A DNA stretch of 56,249 bases from an uncultured Methanobrevibacter sp. (GTDB taxonomy: Archaea; Methanobacteriota; Methanobacteria; Methanobacteriales; Methanobacteriaceae): positions 1 to 56,249 of the forward strand of contig NZ_CACXTS010000010.1 in assembly GCF_902770715.1 (NCBI RefSeq), read 5' to 3'. Made by a program: the position numbers and the translations under genes. The number at the start of each line of letters is the position of its first letter. Position 1 is the stretch's first letter. The notes below the pieces were generated by a model, which saw only the letters and a list, made by a program, of their open reading frames with translations, did no database searches and had not been told where the DNA came from. Positions 29,776-37,155 of this stretch are shown piece after piece.

Positions 29776-30894
29776 ATGAATAAAAGTGATTTGAAGAGAG
29801 ATTATTTTATGCTCAAAGGTCCACTTGCCAAACAGGGATATGACTGGTGGTGGCACTCTTTAACTGCATATAATAAAAAAACAGGGGAACCAAAACCTTT
29901 TTTCATTGAATATTTTGTTTGCAATCCAGCATTAGCTGAAGAAGAACCAACTTTAGGACAATTGCCTGAAAATAAGGCTGCAGGTAAAAAACCGTCTTAC
30001 TGTATGGTCAAAGCTGGAACATGGGGTAAAAATCCAAAGCAGATTCATAATTTCTATTCAATGAAATACTTTGAATGCCCTGATGATGAATTGAATATTA
30101 AAGTAGGTGATTGTAGTTTAACAGAAACTCACATGAGCGGATATTCAAGAGTGAGTGAAGAGGAAGCTCGCGAACATCCTGAATACATGTCTGATGCGGG
30201 TGACATGATGTGGGATTTGGATATTGATAAAAAAATCACTTTTAATGTGGGTTACGGTGCAAATTCATTATTTAGAAAATTAAACTCATTTGAAATGTTT
30301 TGGCATGCTGAAGGAATCAAAACTGAGTATAGCGGAACCATCTGGCTTGATGGTGAAGAGTATGAGGTTATTCCTGAAAAATCTTATGGATATGCCGATA
30401 AGAACTGGGGAGCGGACTTTACCTCACCATGGCTATGGATTTCATCATGTAATCTGACAAGTCTCAAAACCGGTAAAAAACTAAACAATTCCGCATTTGA
30501 AGCTGGTGGTGGAAGACCAAAGGCATTTGGAATATCCATACCTCGTAAATTATTGATTGGTTTTTACTATGAAGGTACTATGTATGAATACAATTTCGCA
30601 AGATTCTGGAATATGGTTAAAATAGACTTTGACTTTGAAGAAGGAGAAGATATCCACACATGGCATGTAAATGCAAGTAATAGAAATTCCAGAATGGAAA
30701 TGGTACTTTACTGTAAACGTGATGAAATGATGTTTATTAATTACGAAGCTCCTGATGGCCAAAAAAGACACAACCGTTTATGGAATGGTGGAAACGGTTG
30801 GGGTGAAATCAAACTATACAAGAAAGACGGAACATTAATTGATCATGTTAAAATGGAAAATGCTGGCTGTGAATATGGGGAGTATGATAAGTAA
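29776..30894 (+). CDS. Tocopherol-cyclase-like (VTE1/CrtC lipocalin-type) protein
   Basis: 372 residues, no signal peptide or membrane segment. The N-terminus (DYFMLKGPLAKQGYDWWWHS), many Trp/Tyr/Phe residues and the block YGYADKNWGADFTSPWLWIS near residue 213-232 resemble plant and cyanobacterial tocopherol cyclase and the related CrtC hydratases, which bind isoprenoid substrates in a double beta-barrel. GGAGG lies 6 bp before the ATG at 29776. The next gene overlaps its stop by 1 bp and encodes a prenol-kinase-like protein, which supports an isoprenoid substrate. Methanogens are not known to make tocopherol, so the reaction is unknown. Confidence 0.7.
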   Translation: MNKSDLKRDYFMLKGPLAKQGYDWWWHSLTAYNKKTGEPKPFFIEYFVCNPALAEEEPTLGQLPENKAAGKKPSYCMVKAGTWGKNPKQIHNFYSMKYFECPDDELNIKVGDCSLTETHMSGYSRVSEEEAREHPEYMSDAGDMMWDLDIDKKITFNVGYGANSLFRKLNSFEMFWHAEGIKTEYSGTIWLDGEEYEVIPEKSYGYADKNWGADFTSPWLWISSCNLTSLKTGKKLNNSAFEAGGGRPKAFGISIPRKLLIGFYYEGTMYEYNFARFWNMVKIDFDFEEGEDIHTWHVNASNRNSRMEMVLYCKRDEMMFINYEAPDGQKRHNRLWNGGNGWGEIKLYKKDGTLIDHVKMENAGCEYGEYDK

Positions 30895-31592
30895 TGATAT
30901 TCTCTGACATCCTTGCGTTAATTGTAGTATACATTTATGTAGCTGTCATTTTCGTTGTAGCCGAATTGGTTTTAAAGACAAGGCCTGAAGTTTCACGTAA
31001 ATTTTTGCATATCATGGTAGGTAACATGATATTTGCCATGCCATTTTTCTCAGATCCGTGGGTAATGGTTTGGTTTTTAACACTTCCTATCACAATTGGT
31101 TTGTTCTTCTTAACTGAATACTCACCAATTACCATTAAAAACAGCGTAACCGAATCAGGCCATGCATTGGGACTTTTCTTTTATGCATTGATTTGGACAA
31201 TATTGATTGCGGTATTTACAATGATTGCTCCTGCCGGCGACCCTAAATTCTACATTTGGATTGTGGCATTAGCTATTGTGCCTATGGTGTATGGTGACGG
31301 ATTTGCGGCATTGATTGGCCAAAAATTCGGAAAACTCAAATACACAGTATTTGAAGGTCAAAAATCCGTTGAAGGATCTCTTACAATGTTTGTTGTCACA
31401 ACTGTAATGAGCGTATTTGTATGGATGGTCTTCACTTCAATCGGATGTACAATGCCTGAATTCAATATAGTGTATATCATTGTCATCTCAGCAGTTGCAA
31501 CTGTATGTGAAGCTTTAAGTTATGGCGGAATTGACAATTTGACAGTTCCTGCATTAACTTCAATTTTATATTATTTAGTAGCTGTATTATAG
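30894..31592 (+). CDS. Phytol/dolichol-kinase-like integral membrane protein (VTE5/SEC59 family)
   Basis: 232 residues with about seven helices. The N-terminal motif PEVSRKFLHIMVGN and the later VYGDGFAALIGQKFG (about 136-150) with KSVEGSL downstream are hallmarks of the CTP-dependent polyprenol kinase family (phytol kinase VTE5, dolichol kinase, related CDP-DAG-like enzymes). It shares one base with the preceding stop codon, so the pair is translationally coupled. Likely phosphorylates a long-chain isoprenoid alcohol; diacylglycerol kinase activity is an alternative. Confidence 0.78.
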   Translation: MIFSDILALIVVYIYVAVIFVVAELVLKTRPEVSRKFLHIMVGNMIFAMPFFSDPWVMVWFLTLPITIGLFFLTEYSPITIKNSVTESGHALGLFFYALIWTILIAVFTMIAPAGDPKFYIWIVALAIVPMVYGDGFAALIGQKFGKLKYTVFEGQKSVEGSLTMFVVTTVMSVFVWMVFTSIGCTMPEFNIVYIIVISAVATVCEALSYGGIDNLTVPALTSILYYLVAVL

Positions 31593-31665
31593 CTACTATT
31601 TCAATTCTTATTTTTTGCATTTCAGCAGTCGAATTTTGCATCTTAGACACATCGCCAAATAGTCA

Positions 31666-31673
31666 TTTATATA
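31666..31673 (+). promoter_or_regulatory. TATA box of the 2TM-LytTR operon
   Basis: TTTATATA with a start expected near 31695 and a GGTGAT ribosome site at 31701-31706, so the leader is very short. The four genes from 31710 to 33118 follow with gaps of 0 to 8 bp. Confidence 0.55.
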
Positions 31674-31709
31674 TTACTTTACTAACTATTGATATCGAAT
31701 GGTGATATT

Positions 31710-31961
31710 ATGAATTTAAGAGAACAGGCGGAAAGAAGAGTCGATGCAAAAATAAAATTTCAAGAAAATCTATATAAATATTTGATTGTAAATACTATAA
31801 TAGCAGTAATATGTATAATATTCTTACAAAGCTTTTGGTTATTGGTGTTTGTAATGTTTTTCTGGGGAATTGAAGTTGTAGACGACTTTTTTAAAGCTTA
31901 TCCTCTTAGTGATTATAGAGAAAGAATGATCAATAAAGAACTTTCAAAAATGGGTGATTAG
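31710..31961 (+). CDS. 2TM-domain protein (first of a tandem pair)
   Basis: 83 residues. An N-terminal amphipathic segment LREQAERRVDAKIKFQ is followed by two membrane helices (about 22-42 and 44-60) and a charged tail. The 2TM domain family is often found near LytTR regulators in bacteria. The ATG at 31710 follows GGTGAT. It resembles its neighbour in the ADAKIKF-like segment, so the pair arose by duplication. Confidence 0.8.
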   Translation: MNLREQAERRVDAKIKFQENLYKYLIVNTIIAVICIIFLQSFWLLVFVMFFWGIEVVDDFFKAYPLSDYRERMINKELSKMGD

Positions 31962-32237
31962 ATGAGTGATAACTTAAGGGCACTGGCTGAACAAAGGGCG
32001 GATGCAAAGATTAAATTCTTTAAAAACTTCAAGGCTTATGTAATTGTAAACGCAATTTTAGCTGTAATTAATGCAATATGCACTCCTGACTTCTGGTGGG
32101 TGCTGTTTCCTGTATTCTTCTGGGGTATAGGAGTGTTGGTTGATTTTCTAAAAGCATTTGTATTTAATGACAAATTTGACACTGAAGCTTATAGGGAGCA
32201 AAAAATTCAAGAGGAAATGGAAAAGTTAAGGAAATAA
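31962..32237 (+). CDS. 2TM-domain protein (second of a tandem pair)
   Basis: 91 residues, immediately after the first 2TM gene with no gap. Shares the pattern LRALAEQRADAKIKFFKN, two helices (about 25-42 and 46-66) with a WWVLFPVFFWGIGV core, and a charged C-terminus. Probably acts with the LytTR protein that starts 3 bp later, as part of a membrane-bound control unit. Confidence 0.82.
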   Translation: MSDNLRALAEQRADAKIKFFKNFKAYVIVNAILAVINAICTPDFWWVLFPVFFWGIGVLVDFLKAFVFNDKFDTEAYREQKIQEEMEKLRK

Positions 32238-32240
32238 ACT

Positions 32241-32681
32241 ATGAAGGTAAATTTATTTGTTTCAAGAGATATTGAAGAGCCTTATGCAGATATTCACACC
32301 AATGAACTGACTGACAATATCACAAAGGCAATGTCAATTCTGGAAAGTGACGAGTCAAGCGAAATGCTGGCCGTTAAAAAGGGATCAGATTTTGCACTTT
32401 TGGAATTCAGTGATGTCTACATGTTCAGGGTTGAAGATAAGCAGGTGAAGGTATACACTGAAAAGGGTGAATATCAAATCAAAAAGCCATTGTATCAGGT
32501 TGAAGAAACTTTAACAAGCGATTTTGTTAGGATTTCAAAAACCACCATAGTCAACTTGAAAAAAGTCGAAAGAGTAGCTCCATCACTTAAGGGAATGATG
32601 TTCATACAGCTTAAGAATGGATTAAAGGACAATATCTCAAGGAAATATTTGCCGGATTTTAAACAGGCTTTGGATTTGTAG
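32241..32681 (+). CDS. LytTR-family DNA-binding protein without receiver domain
   Basis: 146 residues. The C-terminal ~90 residues form a LytTR domain (strands LEFSDVYMFRVEDKQVKVY and FVRISKTTIVNLKKVERV, ending ISRKYLPDFKQAL). The N-terminal part has no response-regulator aspartate pocket. Small LytTR proteins paired with a membrane partner are known from Firmicutes, where the membrane protein restrains the regulator. LytTR is rare in archaea, so transfer from gut bacteria is likely. Confidence 0.88.
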   Translation: MKVNLFVSRDIEEPYADIHTNELTDNITKAMSILESDESSEMLAVKKGSDFALLEFSDVYMFRVEDKQVKVYTEKGEYQIKKPLYQVEETLTSDFVRISKTTIVNLKKVERVAPSLKGMMFIQLKNGLKDNISRKYLPDFKQALDL

Positions 32682-32689
32682 GTGAAAGC

Positions 32690-33118
32690 ATGAAAATAGA
32701 CTTAATTAAAAGATTGGCAATGGGTGCTTTCGTAGGTTGCTTTATTGTATTGTTAATCATGGCTCTGATGTCTTTTCAAAGGGGTCCTCAAAATATCAGC
32801 TTTGACGGTACCACAATAATAAATGCATTTTTAGGATCAATTGTTGTTGGTTGGGGATTTTCATTAACTGGATTAATATATGAAAGGGAAGATATCGCAT
32901 TTCCACTTCAAGTTACATTCCAGATGGGCATTGGGATGGTGATATTGTTTATTGTAGCAATATATCTTCAATGGATGCCGATTAACCTTGGAATAGGCAT
33001 CATTATAGAATGGATAATTATAGCATGCATATTTGCAGCTGTTTCCTGGTGCGGATTTTACATTTATTATTATCTGGTTGCACGTGACTTGAATAATAAG
33101 TTAAATATTAAAAAATAG
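32690..33118 (+). CDS. DUF3021-like four-helix membrane protein, partner of LytTR
   Basis: 142 residues with four membrane helices (about 12-30, 42-62, 72-92, 98-124), 8 bp after the LytTR gene. The LytTR/DUF3021 pairing is a recurrent bacterial cassette in which the membrane protein probably inhibits or senses for the regulator. Signal unknown. Confidence 0.8.
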   Translation: MKIDLIKRLAMGAFVGCFIVLLIMALMSFQRGPQNISFDGTTIINAFLGSIVVGWGFSLTGLIYEREDIAFPLQVTFQMGIGMVILFIVAIYLQWMPINLGIGIIIEWIIIACIFAAVSWCGFYIYYYLVARDLNNKLNIKK

Positions 33119-33124
33119 TATTAA

Positions 33125-33158
33125 AGTAAATAGCTAAGCTATTTACTCCTCTTTTTTA
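33125..33158. terminator. Bidirectional terminator between convergent genes
   Basis: AGTAAATAGCT and AGCTATTTACT are perfect 11-bp arms around one A, followed by CCTCTTTTTT on the plus strand. On the minus strand the stop codon of the adhesin-like gene lies inside the stem and a T-run follows near 33115. It can serve both transcripts. Confidence 0.7.
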
Positions 33159-34699
33159 TGTCTTTTATATCCTATTGCAAGCAATATAATTACTAATGCA
33201 ATGATTAGGAAATATTTTCTAAAATCAAAAATAATTTTTTTAGACACTGACGGTGTCTCATTAAGTTCATATGCATTTTTCTCTTTGCTTTCACCCACGG
33301 GTGATGAACTTGAATTACCGACGATTACTGTGTTCTGATTAGAATTCATCGGTTTGGAAACTGCTGAAGTTGCATTTACAGTATTTTGACTAATTTGAGG
33401 TTTGCCAGTTTCATCATTAGGTTGTTCATCGGATATTTTTTGATTCTGATTATTTTCAGGTTTTTTAAATTGTTTCTTTAAGTTATCTAAAGAATTATTC
33501 TGGAAATAATCTTTTAGCAAATCAGAATACTTGTCCAATAAATCAACATTCAATCTTTCAAACAAATCAGATTTGATTGTGTTGGATACTTTACTTCTTG
33601 AGGTAACGTTGTCCGGATCAATCACTGATGAGTCGTTCGGATTTTCATCTCCCCAATCGTTATTGTCAAACTGGGTATAGAGATTATAGGAATCCTTCCA
33701 TTTTATGAATATTTCCTGACCGTAAGGGGAGGTATTGTTTGTAATTAGGTTATTATGAACGTTAATCACGGTTTTTGTGTTGTACATCGGTTGCTGGATG
33801 TAAAATGATCCTCCGGTTTCACCGCCGTTGTTATTTGCGATGATTGAATCTTGAAGATTAATGTCTCCTGATACCATTACAGCTCCTCCATTGGTCCCAG
33901 CCGTATTGTTTAGGAATATGCATCGTTTAATGTCAGATTTACCGGACCAGCTGTAATATGCTCCTCCCCATTCATCGGCATGATTGAACATGAAGATACA
34001 GTCCTGAACATCCCCAAAGCCATATACGCTAACCCTTATCGCTCCTCCATCACGATGAGCTGAATTATTGATAAAAACGCAATTGTAAATGTATGAATTG
34101 GCATAACATGTTGTAATTGCCCCTCCATCGTGATCGGCATGGTTGTTAATGAATAATGAGTTATTAACTAACAGATAACCTCTGTTCTGTTTGGTTCCGT
34201 AATTGGATATTCCTCCAGCATTCGTATCGTTTAATGCAGTGTTGTTTATAAAAATGCAATTATCAACAACAACATTTCCTGTTTCTATTGAGATTGCTCC
34301 ACCAAAATTGTCTGTTAATCCATTGATGAAAGTGATGTTTTTGAAAGTAACATAAACATCAGGGCTTCTAATTAGGAAGATGCTTGATTTATGTCCTCCA
34401 TCGATAATGATGTCCCTTGGATTCCCATTTCCTTGGATGGTGATGTTTTTTGTAAGTTTGATATTATTTAATTGGTAAGCTCCAGGGGTTATTGTGATTT
34501 TGGCATTGTTTTTGGCATTATTTATTTTGCTTTCTAAATCGACAGGGGCCTTTGCTAACATATCATCATTAGTTTCATCAAGGTATAATGTCTCTTCAGG
34601 GTTAATTTCCAAATTTGTGTCATTATCATAAGCATTGACGGAACTAATTGAAATTAGGATAATTGTCATCAATAATATAATCGATAGGCATTTTTTTAT
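33143..34699 (-). CDS. Adhesin-like beta-helix surface protein, apparently starting at AUA
   Basis: 518 residues if initiated at ATA 34699. Signal peptide follows directly (IKKCLSIILLMTIILISI), then a PbH1 beta-helix with GGAI/NN repeats (about 50-330), a Gln/Asn/Ser-rich linker, and a C-terminal anchor helix YFLIIALVIILLAIGY with a basic tail. A perfect AAAGGAGGTGA lies 4 bp before the ATA, exactly as for the ATG of the gene at 27570. In-frame TTG 34741 and ATG 34738 have no ribosome site and would put this site inside the coding region. The TATA box (34761-34770, minus) fits a 40-nt leader to the ATA. Leaderless use of 34738 is the alternative. Confidence 0.8.
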   Translation of the reverse strand: MKKCLSIILLMTIILISISSVNAYDNDTNLEINPEETLYLDETNDDMLAKAPVDLESKINNAKNNAKITITPGAYQLNNIKLTKNITIQGNGNPRDIIIDGGHKSSIFLIRSPDVYVTFKNITFINGLTDNFGGAISIETGNVVVDNCIFINNTALNDTNAGGISNYGTKQNRGYLLVNNSLFINNHADHDGGAITTCYANSYIYNCVFINNSAHRDGGAIRVSVYGFGDVQDCIFMFNHADEWGGAYYSWSGKSDIKRCIFLNNTAGTNGGAVMVSGDINLQDSIIANNNGGETGGSFYIQQPMYNTKTVINVHNNLITNNTSPYGQEIFIKWKDSYNLYTQFDNNDWGDENPNDSSVIDPDNVTSRSKVSNTIKSDLFERLNVDLLDKYSDLLKDYFQNNSLDNLKKQFKKPENNQNQKISDEQPNDETGKPQISQNTVNATSAVSKPMNSNQNTVIVGNSSSSPVGESKEKNAYELNETPSVSKKIIFDFRKYFLIIALVIILLAIGYKRHKKEE

Positions 34700-34794
34700 G
34701 TTCTCACCTCCTTTTTGTAATTCGAAGGATGTAATCATCAATTATGCTTTTTGTTTTTGATGATATATAATAATATTCTTAACATAGAGGATTT

Positions 34795-34821
34795 ATAAAC
34801 GATATGAAATATATTACAAGT
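34795..34821 (+). repeat. Promoter-like direct repeat, copy 1
   Basis: 27-bp element beginning ATAAACGATA and ending ATATTACAAGT; 24 of 27 bases match copy 2, 186 bp downstream in the same direction. It contains a TATA-like AAATATATTAC. Confidence 0.55.
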
Positions 34822-34980
34822 ATATAAAATATTATTTAAATTATTTATTTTGCTATTATTCTATCATATATTAATTATTTTAGTTAATTAATTATTTTAA
34901 ATTAATTTTATTAGTTATTATAATCATTTTATTTGTTGTATGTTGTTATTTGTTTTTTAATTAATTTTTAAAAAACATCG

Positions 34981-35007
34981 ATAAACGATAAGATTTATAT
35001 TACAAGT
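34981..35007 (+). repeat. Promoter-like direct repeat, copy 2 (proximal TATA box)
   Basis: Same element, with TATA box TTTATATTAC at 34994-35003. Expected start near 35022, leader of about 110 nt to the ATG at 35135. Flanking TCGAT and CGTTA sequences differ from copy 1. Confidence 0.55.
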
Positions 35008-35134
35008 CGTTACATAAATAATATCACTAATATAAAAATATTGTTAATTTATTAGACGATTGTTAATTTTGGTTTAATTCAGGCTATTTTCATATTAGTA
35101 TCAATTTTCAAAAATTTATTAATGGAGAAATATC

Positions 35135-36952
35135 ATGAATAACAAAAAGATTTTATTGTCTTTTCTTTTAGTTGTTTTAATTGCATTCTCTCTTGGTTCA
35201 GTTTCCGCTGAAAATGCAACCGATGCTCTTGCAGTGGATGATGCTGTAGATGTTGTTTCAGTGGATGAACCTATTCAACCGGCTAGTGACAGTGTTGATG
35301 ATGTGCAAACCGCAGTTGATTCAGCTAAAGAAGGAAATACTGTAGACTTAAGTAAATATGCAGAATATGATTTTACTGATAAGACTGTAACAATCAGTAA
35401 CAATGGTGTTATTGTCGATGGTAAAGGTACCACAACCATTAAAGGTTATGGTGACGGTAATGGTATTTTTGCTATCAAAGCTCAAAATGTAACTATTCAA
35501 GGTATTAAATTCATCGACACTAATCCTAAAAATGATTTTAAATACAATGGAACTACTGCAGGTTGGGGTATTAGTGCTTCAGCAGCTAATGGTGGTTTAA
35601 TTAAAGATTGTGAATTCACTGATTTCAACAGTGGTGTTGTTGTAATGCAAACTACTGGTTTTACAATTCAAGACAACAACTTTACTGGAGGATACTCTAC
35701 TTTATTAGCTAACGATCCTACAGTAAACAAAGAACAAGGTTCCAAATCATTAAACATTTACAGACAATCTTCACAAGTGACTGTAAAAGGAAACAGATTT
35801 GTTGGACCTATTCTTGATGGTGTATCCATTGCACAAGGAAGTGGAGCTAACTATGTTTTAGACAACTACTTTGAAGGTAACTGTTACTCCATTTACTTCG
35901 GTGGTGCTTCCACTGCAGGTTCATTAATTGCTAACAACACTTTCGTAAATTGTGGTTTCTTTAAAGAAGGATCTATTGATTGGAAAGGTTTACCTGTAAT
36001 CAGTATCCAAAAAGCATCTGATGACATTGCTATTACTGATAACACTTTTGAAGTTATCGATGGAAATGTTTTAATTGCAGCTGAAAAAGGTAACGAAGCT
36101 CACGGTTTCCCAACTCCAATCGGTAATATTAACATTACTGGAAACACTGTAACCAAATACGCTGATGATGTTGATGCATCAACTGTAACATTATTCAATG
36201 TTTTAATCAGAGATGCTACTTCCTTAAATGTAACTTCACCTATTGACGTATCTAAAAATACTCTTGCGGCTGGAGTTAAAGGTATTTCAATCAACTTCGA
36301 TGGAAATGAAATATTCTCTGCTACTGAAGCTTTATTAAATGAAACCTTAGACGCAAATCATGTATACAGTGCAAACACTTTATACGACACTGTGTTAACC
36401 GCAGCTAATATTAAAATTTACGCTGGTAACAATGGTAAATTACAAGTTACCTTAAAAGATTCCAATGGTGTTGCATTAACCAACAAAAAAGTTTCTATTA
36501 TTATTGATGGTGTAATTAAAGAAGCAACTACTAATGCAAACGGTGTTGCTACTTTATCTGTTAAATATGCGGGTGCAACCACCAAATATGCAGCTATCGT
36601 ATACGCTGGTGAAGGTAATTTATACAAATCTTCCATCGCTACCGCTAAAATTACTGTGCTTAAAAAAGCTACCAAATTAACTGCAGCTAAAGTTAAAGTT
36701 ACCGGTAAAGCTAAAAAAGTTATCAAAGTTAAAGTAACTTTAAAAACCGGTAAAACTGCAATTAAAGGTAAAAAAGTAACTATTAAAGTAAACGGTAAAA
36801 CTTTCTCTGCTAAAACCAGTGCAAAAGGTGTAGCTACTATTAGCGTAAAAGTTGCTAAAAAAGGAACTTTCAAAGCTGCTTTCAAATTTGCTGGTGACGC
36901 TGCTTACAAAGCATCTTCATCCAAAACAGTTAAATTTACCATAAAAAAATAG
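35135..36952 (+). CDS. Adhesin-like secreted protein, probably highly expressed
   Basis: 605 residues. Signal peptide about 1-25 (LLSFLLVVLIAFSLGSVSA), an acidic stretch, a beta-helix about 50-390, an Ig-like domain about 425-505, and a Lys/Ala-rich Ig-like domain at the C-terminus ending VKFTIKK. No membrane anchor, so the basic C-terminal domain may bind the pseudomurein wall. TGGAGA lies 6 bp before the ATG. Codon choice is visibly closer to that of the ribosomal gene at 47052 than to the other adhesins (more AAC, TAC, TTC, GGT, GCT). Confidence 0.87.
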   Translation: MNNKKILLSFLLVVLIAFSLGSVSAENATDALAVDDAVDVVSVDEPIQPASDSVDDVQTAVDSAKEGNTVDLSKYAEYDFTDKTVTISNNGVIVDGKGTTTIKGYGDGNGIFAIKAQNVTIQGIKFIDTNPKNDFKYNGTTAGWGISASAANGGLIKDCEFTDFNSGVVVMQTTGFTIQDNNFTGGYSTLLANDPTVNKEQGSKSLNIYRQSSQVTVKGNRFVGPILDGVSIAQGSGANYVLDNYFEGNCYSIYFGGASTAGSLIANNTFVNCGFFKEGSIDWKGLPVISIQKASDDIAITDNTFEVIDGNVLIAAEKGNEAHGFPTPIGNINITGNTVTKYADDVDASTVTLFNVLIRDATSLNVTSPIDVSKNTLAAGVKGISINFDGNEIFSATEALLNETLDANHVYSANTLYDTVLTAANIKIYAGNNGKLQVTLKDSNGVALTNKKVSIIIDGVIKEATTNANGVATLSVKYAGATTKYAAIVYAGEGNLYKSSIATAKITVLKKATKLTAAKVKVTGKAKKVIKVKVTLKTGKTAIKGKKVTIKVNGKTFSAKTSAKGVATISVKVAKKGTFKAAFKFAGDAAYKASSSKTVKFTIKK

Positions 36953-36993
36953 ATAAGTAATATTTTTATTACTTATTTTTCTTCTTTTTTTTC
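36953..36993 (+). terminator. Strong hairpin terminator
   Basis: ATAAGTAAT and ATTACTTAT form a perfect 9-bp stem with an ATTTTT loop right after the stop codon, followed by TTTTCTTCTTTTTTTTC. The other bases to 37155 are the AT-rich promoter region of the next gene (TATA-like sequence near 37073-37085). Confidence 0.7.
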
Positions 36994-37155
36994 AATTTTA
37001 AAAATCTATAAATATAATTTTCAATATAACAATTATCATGTTATTCAGTTAATTTTATAACGATAATTCTAAATTTAATATAATTATTCTATTTATCTTA
37101 TTATTGTTTTAATTTCATTGAATTTTGTTAAATTGTATTATTAGGTGGGGATATT

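Larger units (their letters stand above)
34700..35134. other. Divergent intergenic region between two adhesin-like genes
   Basis: 435 bp, extremely AT-rich. It contains the minus-strand promoter of the gene ending at 34699 and, on the plus strand, two copies of a 27-bp promoter-like element (listed separately) upstream of the gene at 35135. No ORF worth noting. Confidence 0.6.

Noticed and set aside
36418..36885. Minus-strand frame of 155 codons opposite the adhesin at 35135
   Set aside because: It is a by-product of the biased codons of the sense gene (Lys/Val/Ala-rich repeats); no start signals of its own.
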